NCBI GenBank assembly: GCA_022795575.1
Contig: JAAWGY010000128.1
Location: 1 to 6,621 of the forward strand
Length of the DNA: 6,621 nt
Reading direction: 5' to 3'
Source of the DNA: Angelakisella sp.
GTDB taxonomy: Bacteria; Bacillota; Clostridia; Oscillospirales; Ruminococcaceae
Below the pieces are notes generated by a model that ran no database searches, was not told where the DNA came from, and saw only the letters and a program-made list of their open reading frames with translations. The translations under genes and the position numbers were made by a program. The stretch's first letter is position 1. Each line of letters begins with the position of its first letter. Of this stretch, positions 6,314 through 6,621 are shown piece after piece.

Positions 6314-6342
6314 ATTATACACAACTTCACAGAGCTTGTAAA
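6314..6342 (-). promoter_or_regulatory. Sigma-A promoter of the flagellar operon
   Basis: On the minus strand, TTTACA (6342-6337) matches the -35 consensus TTGACA at 5 of 6 positions. A 17-nt spacer separates it from a perfect -10 TATAAT (6319-6314). Transcription would start near 6306 and run into fliE. The surrounding bases are AT-rich in an otherwise GC-rich window. I saw no sigma-28 (FliA/SigD) promoter here, which fits an early flagellar operon transcribed by the housekeeping sigma factor. Confidence 0.82.
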
Positions 6343-6503
6343 GGATAAAAACGCAGGATATGCTGGCAATTTTTCGGTCAGAATTTCTTTTTGGCGCTGG
6401 GGGCGGGGGGGAATCGGCTTTTGCCTCCTGCCGTCGGCTAACTATATGCTGCGGGGGCGGGGGATATGCAAGGGCTGGGGGAGTAGTCTTACCCCCAGGC
6501 CAA
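6343..6503. other. G-rich non-coding spacer upstream of the promoter
   Basis: No gene is supportable here. The plus strand has strong G-runs: G5-C-G7 at 6399-6411 and G5-C-G5-(8 nt)-G3-CT-G5 at 6453-6481, a quadruplex-like pattern with one loop slightly over the usual limit. CTGGGGG (6475-6481) can instead pair with CCCCCAG (6492-6498), a 7-bp stem with a 10-nt loop. TTTCGGTCA at 6372-6380 echoes part of the neighbouring repeat. Confidence 0.5.
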
Positions 6504-6621
6504 GCAGCACCTGCCCAAGGCAATGCCCGAAGGGCGCCAAAAGTTTCGGTCAAGCCTTTTCAAAGGCTTGCAGAGTCCAGAGACAGAGTCTCTGGTCGCT
6601 CCCGCAGGAGCGAAACTCCCC
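6504..6621 (+). repeat. Multi-hairpin interspersed repeat, right copy (cut by window end)
   Basis: This is the inverted partner of 189-303. It contains the CAAGCCTT/AAGGCTTG stem (6551-6570, loop TTCA), the CCAGAGAC/GTCTCTGG stem (6577-6595, loop AGA) and the TCGCTCC/GGAGCGA stem (6596-6613, loop CGCA). It runs to the last base of the window, so its outer boundary is not visible. Here the middle hairpin has 8 bp, against 7 bp with different bases in the left copy. It lies upstream of the fliE promoter and reads away from the operon. Confidence 0.88.

Overview
The window carries one complete flagellar basal-body and export operon, fliE-fliF-fliG-fliH-fliI-fliJ. All genes are on the minus strand, so the operon reads from about 6307 down to 345. 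The DNA is GC-rich. It has Gram-positive style AGGAGG ribosome binding sites, a sigma-A type promoter and some GTG starts. The proteins look clostridial, which suggests a motile, high-GC member of the Clostridia. An Oscillospiraceae-type gut bacterium is my best guess, but genus and species cannot be read from this sequence.

Layout from the promoter end: 6504-6621 is a multi-hairpin repeat cut by the window edge. 6343-6503 is G-rich non-coding DNA. A sigma-A promoter (6314-6342) has a Spo0A-box-like motif just downstream, then a leader of about 118 nt. The genes follow: fliE (6188-5874), fliF (5763-4180), fliG (4178-3120), fliH (3136-2330, overlapping the end of fliG), fliI (2176-851) and fliJ (794-345). 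The fliE-fliF and fliH-fliI gaps are unusually long (110 and 153 nt), and the second holds a strong hairpin. Downstream of fliJ, 189-303 is a second copy of the same repeat in opposite orientation, followed by GC-rich DNA with no gene.

Together the genes build the inner part of the motor. FliF is the membrane MS-ring, FliE links ring to rod, and FliG is the rotor and switch protein mounted on FliF. FliH, FliI and FliJ form the ATPase complex that feeds rod, hook and filament subunits to the export gate. The flgB-flgC rod genes that often precede fliE, and the fliK, flgD and flgE genes that often follow fliJ, are absent from the window. The module is therefore a short unit with its own promoter, bracketed by the inverted repeats.

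The most unusual feature is this pair of repeats. They match over about 115 nt, and the one hairpin whose sequence differs between copies has changed in a way that keeps every base pair. This points to a dispersed structured element, not chance similarity.
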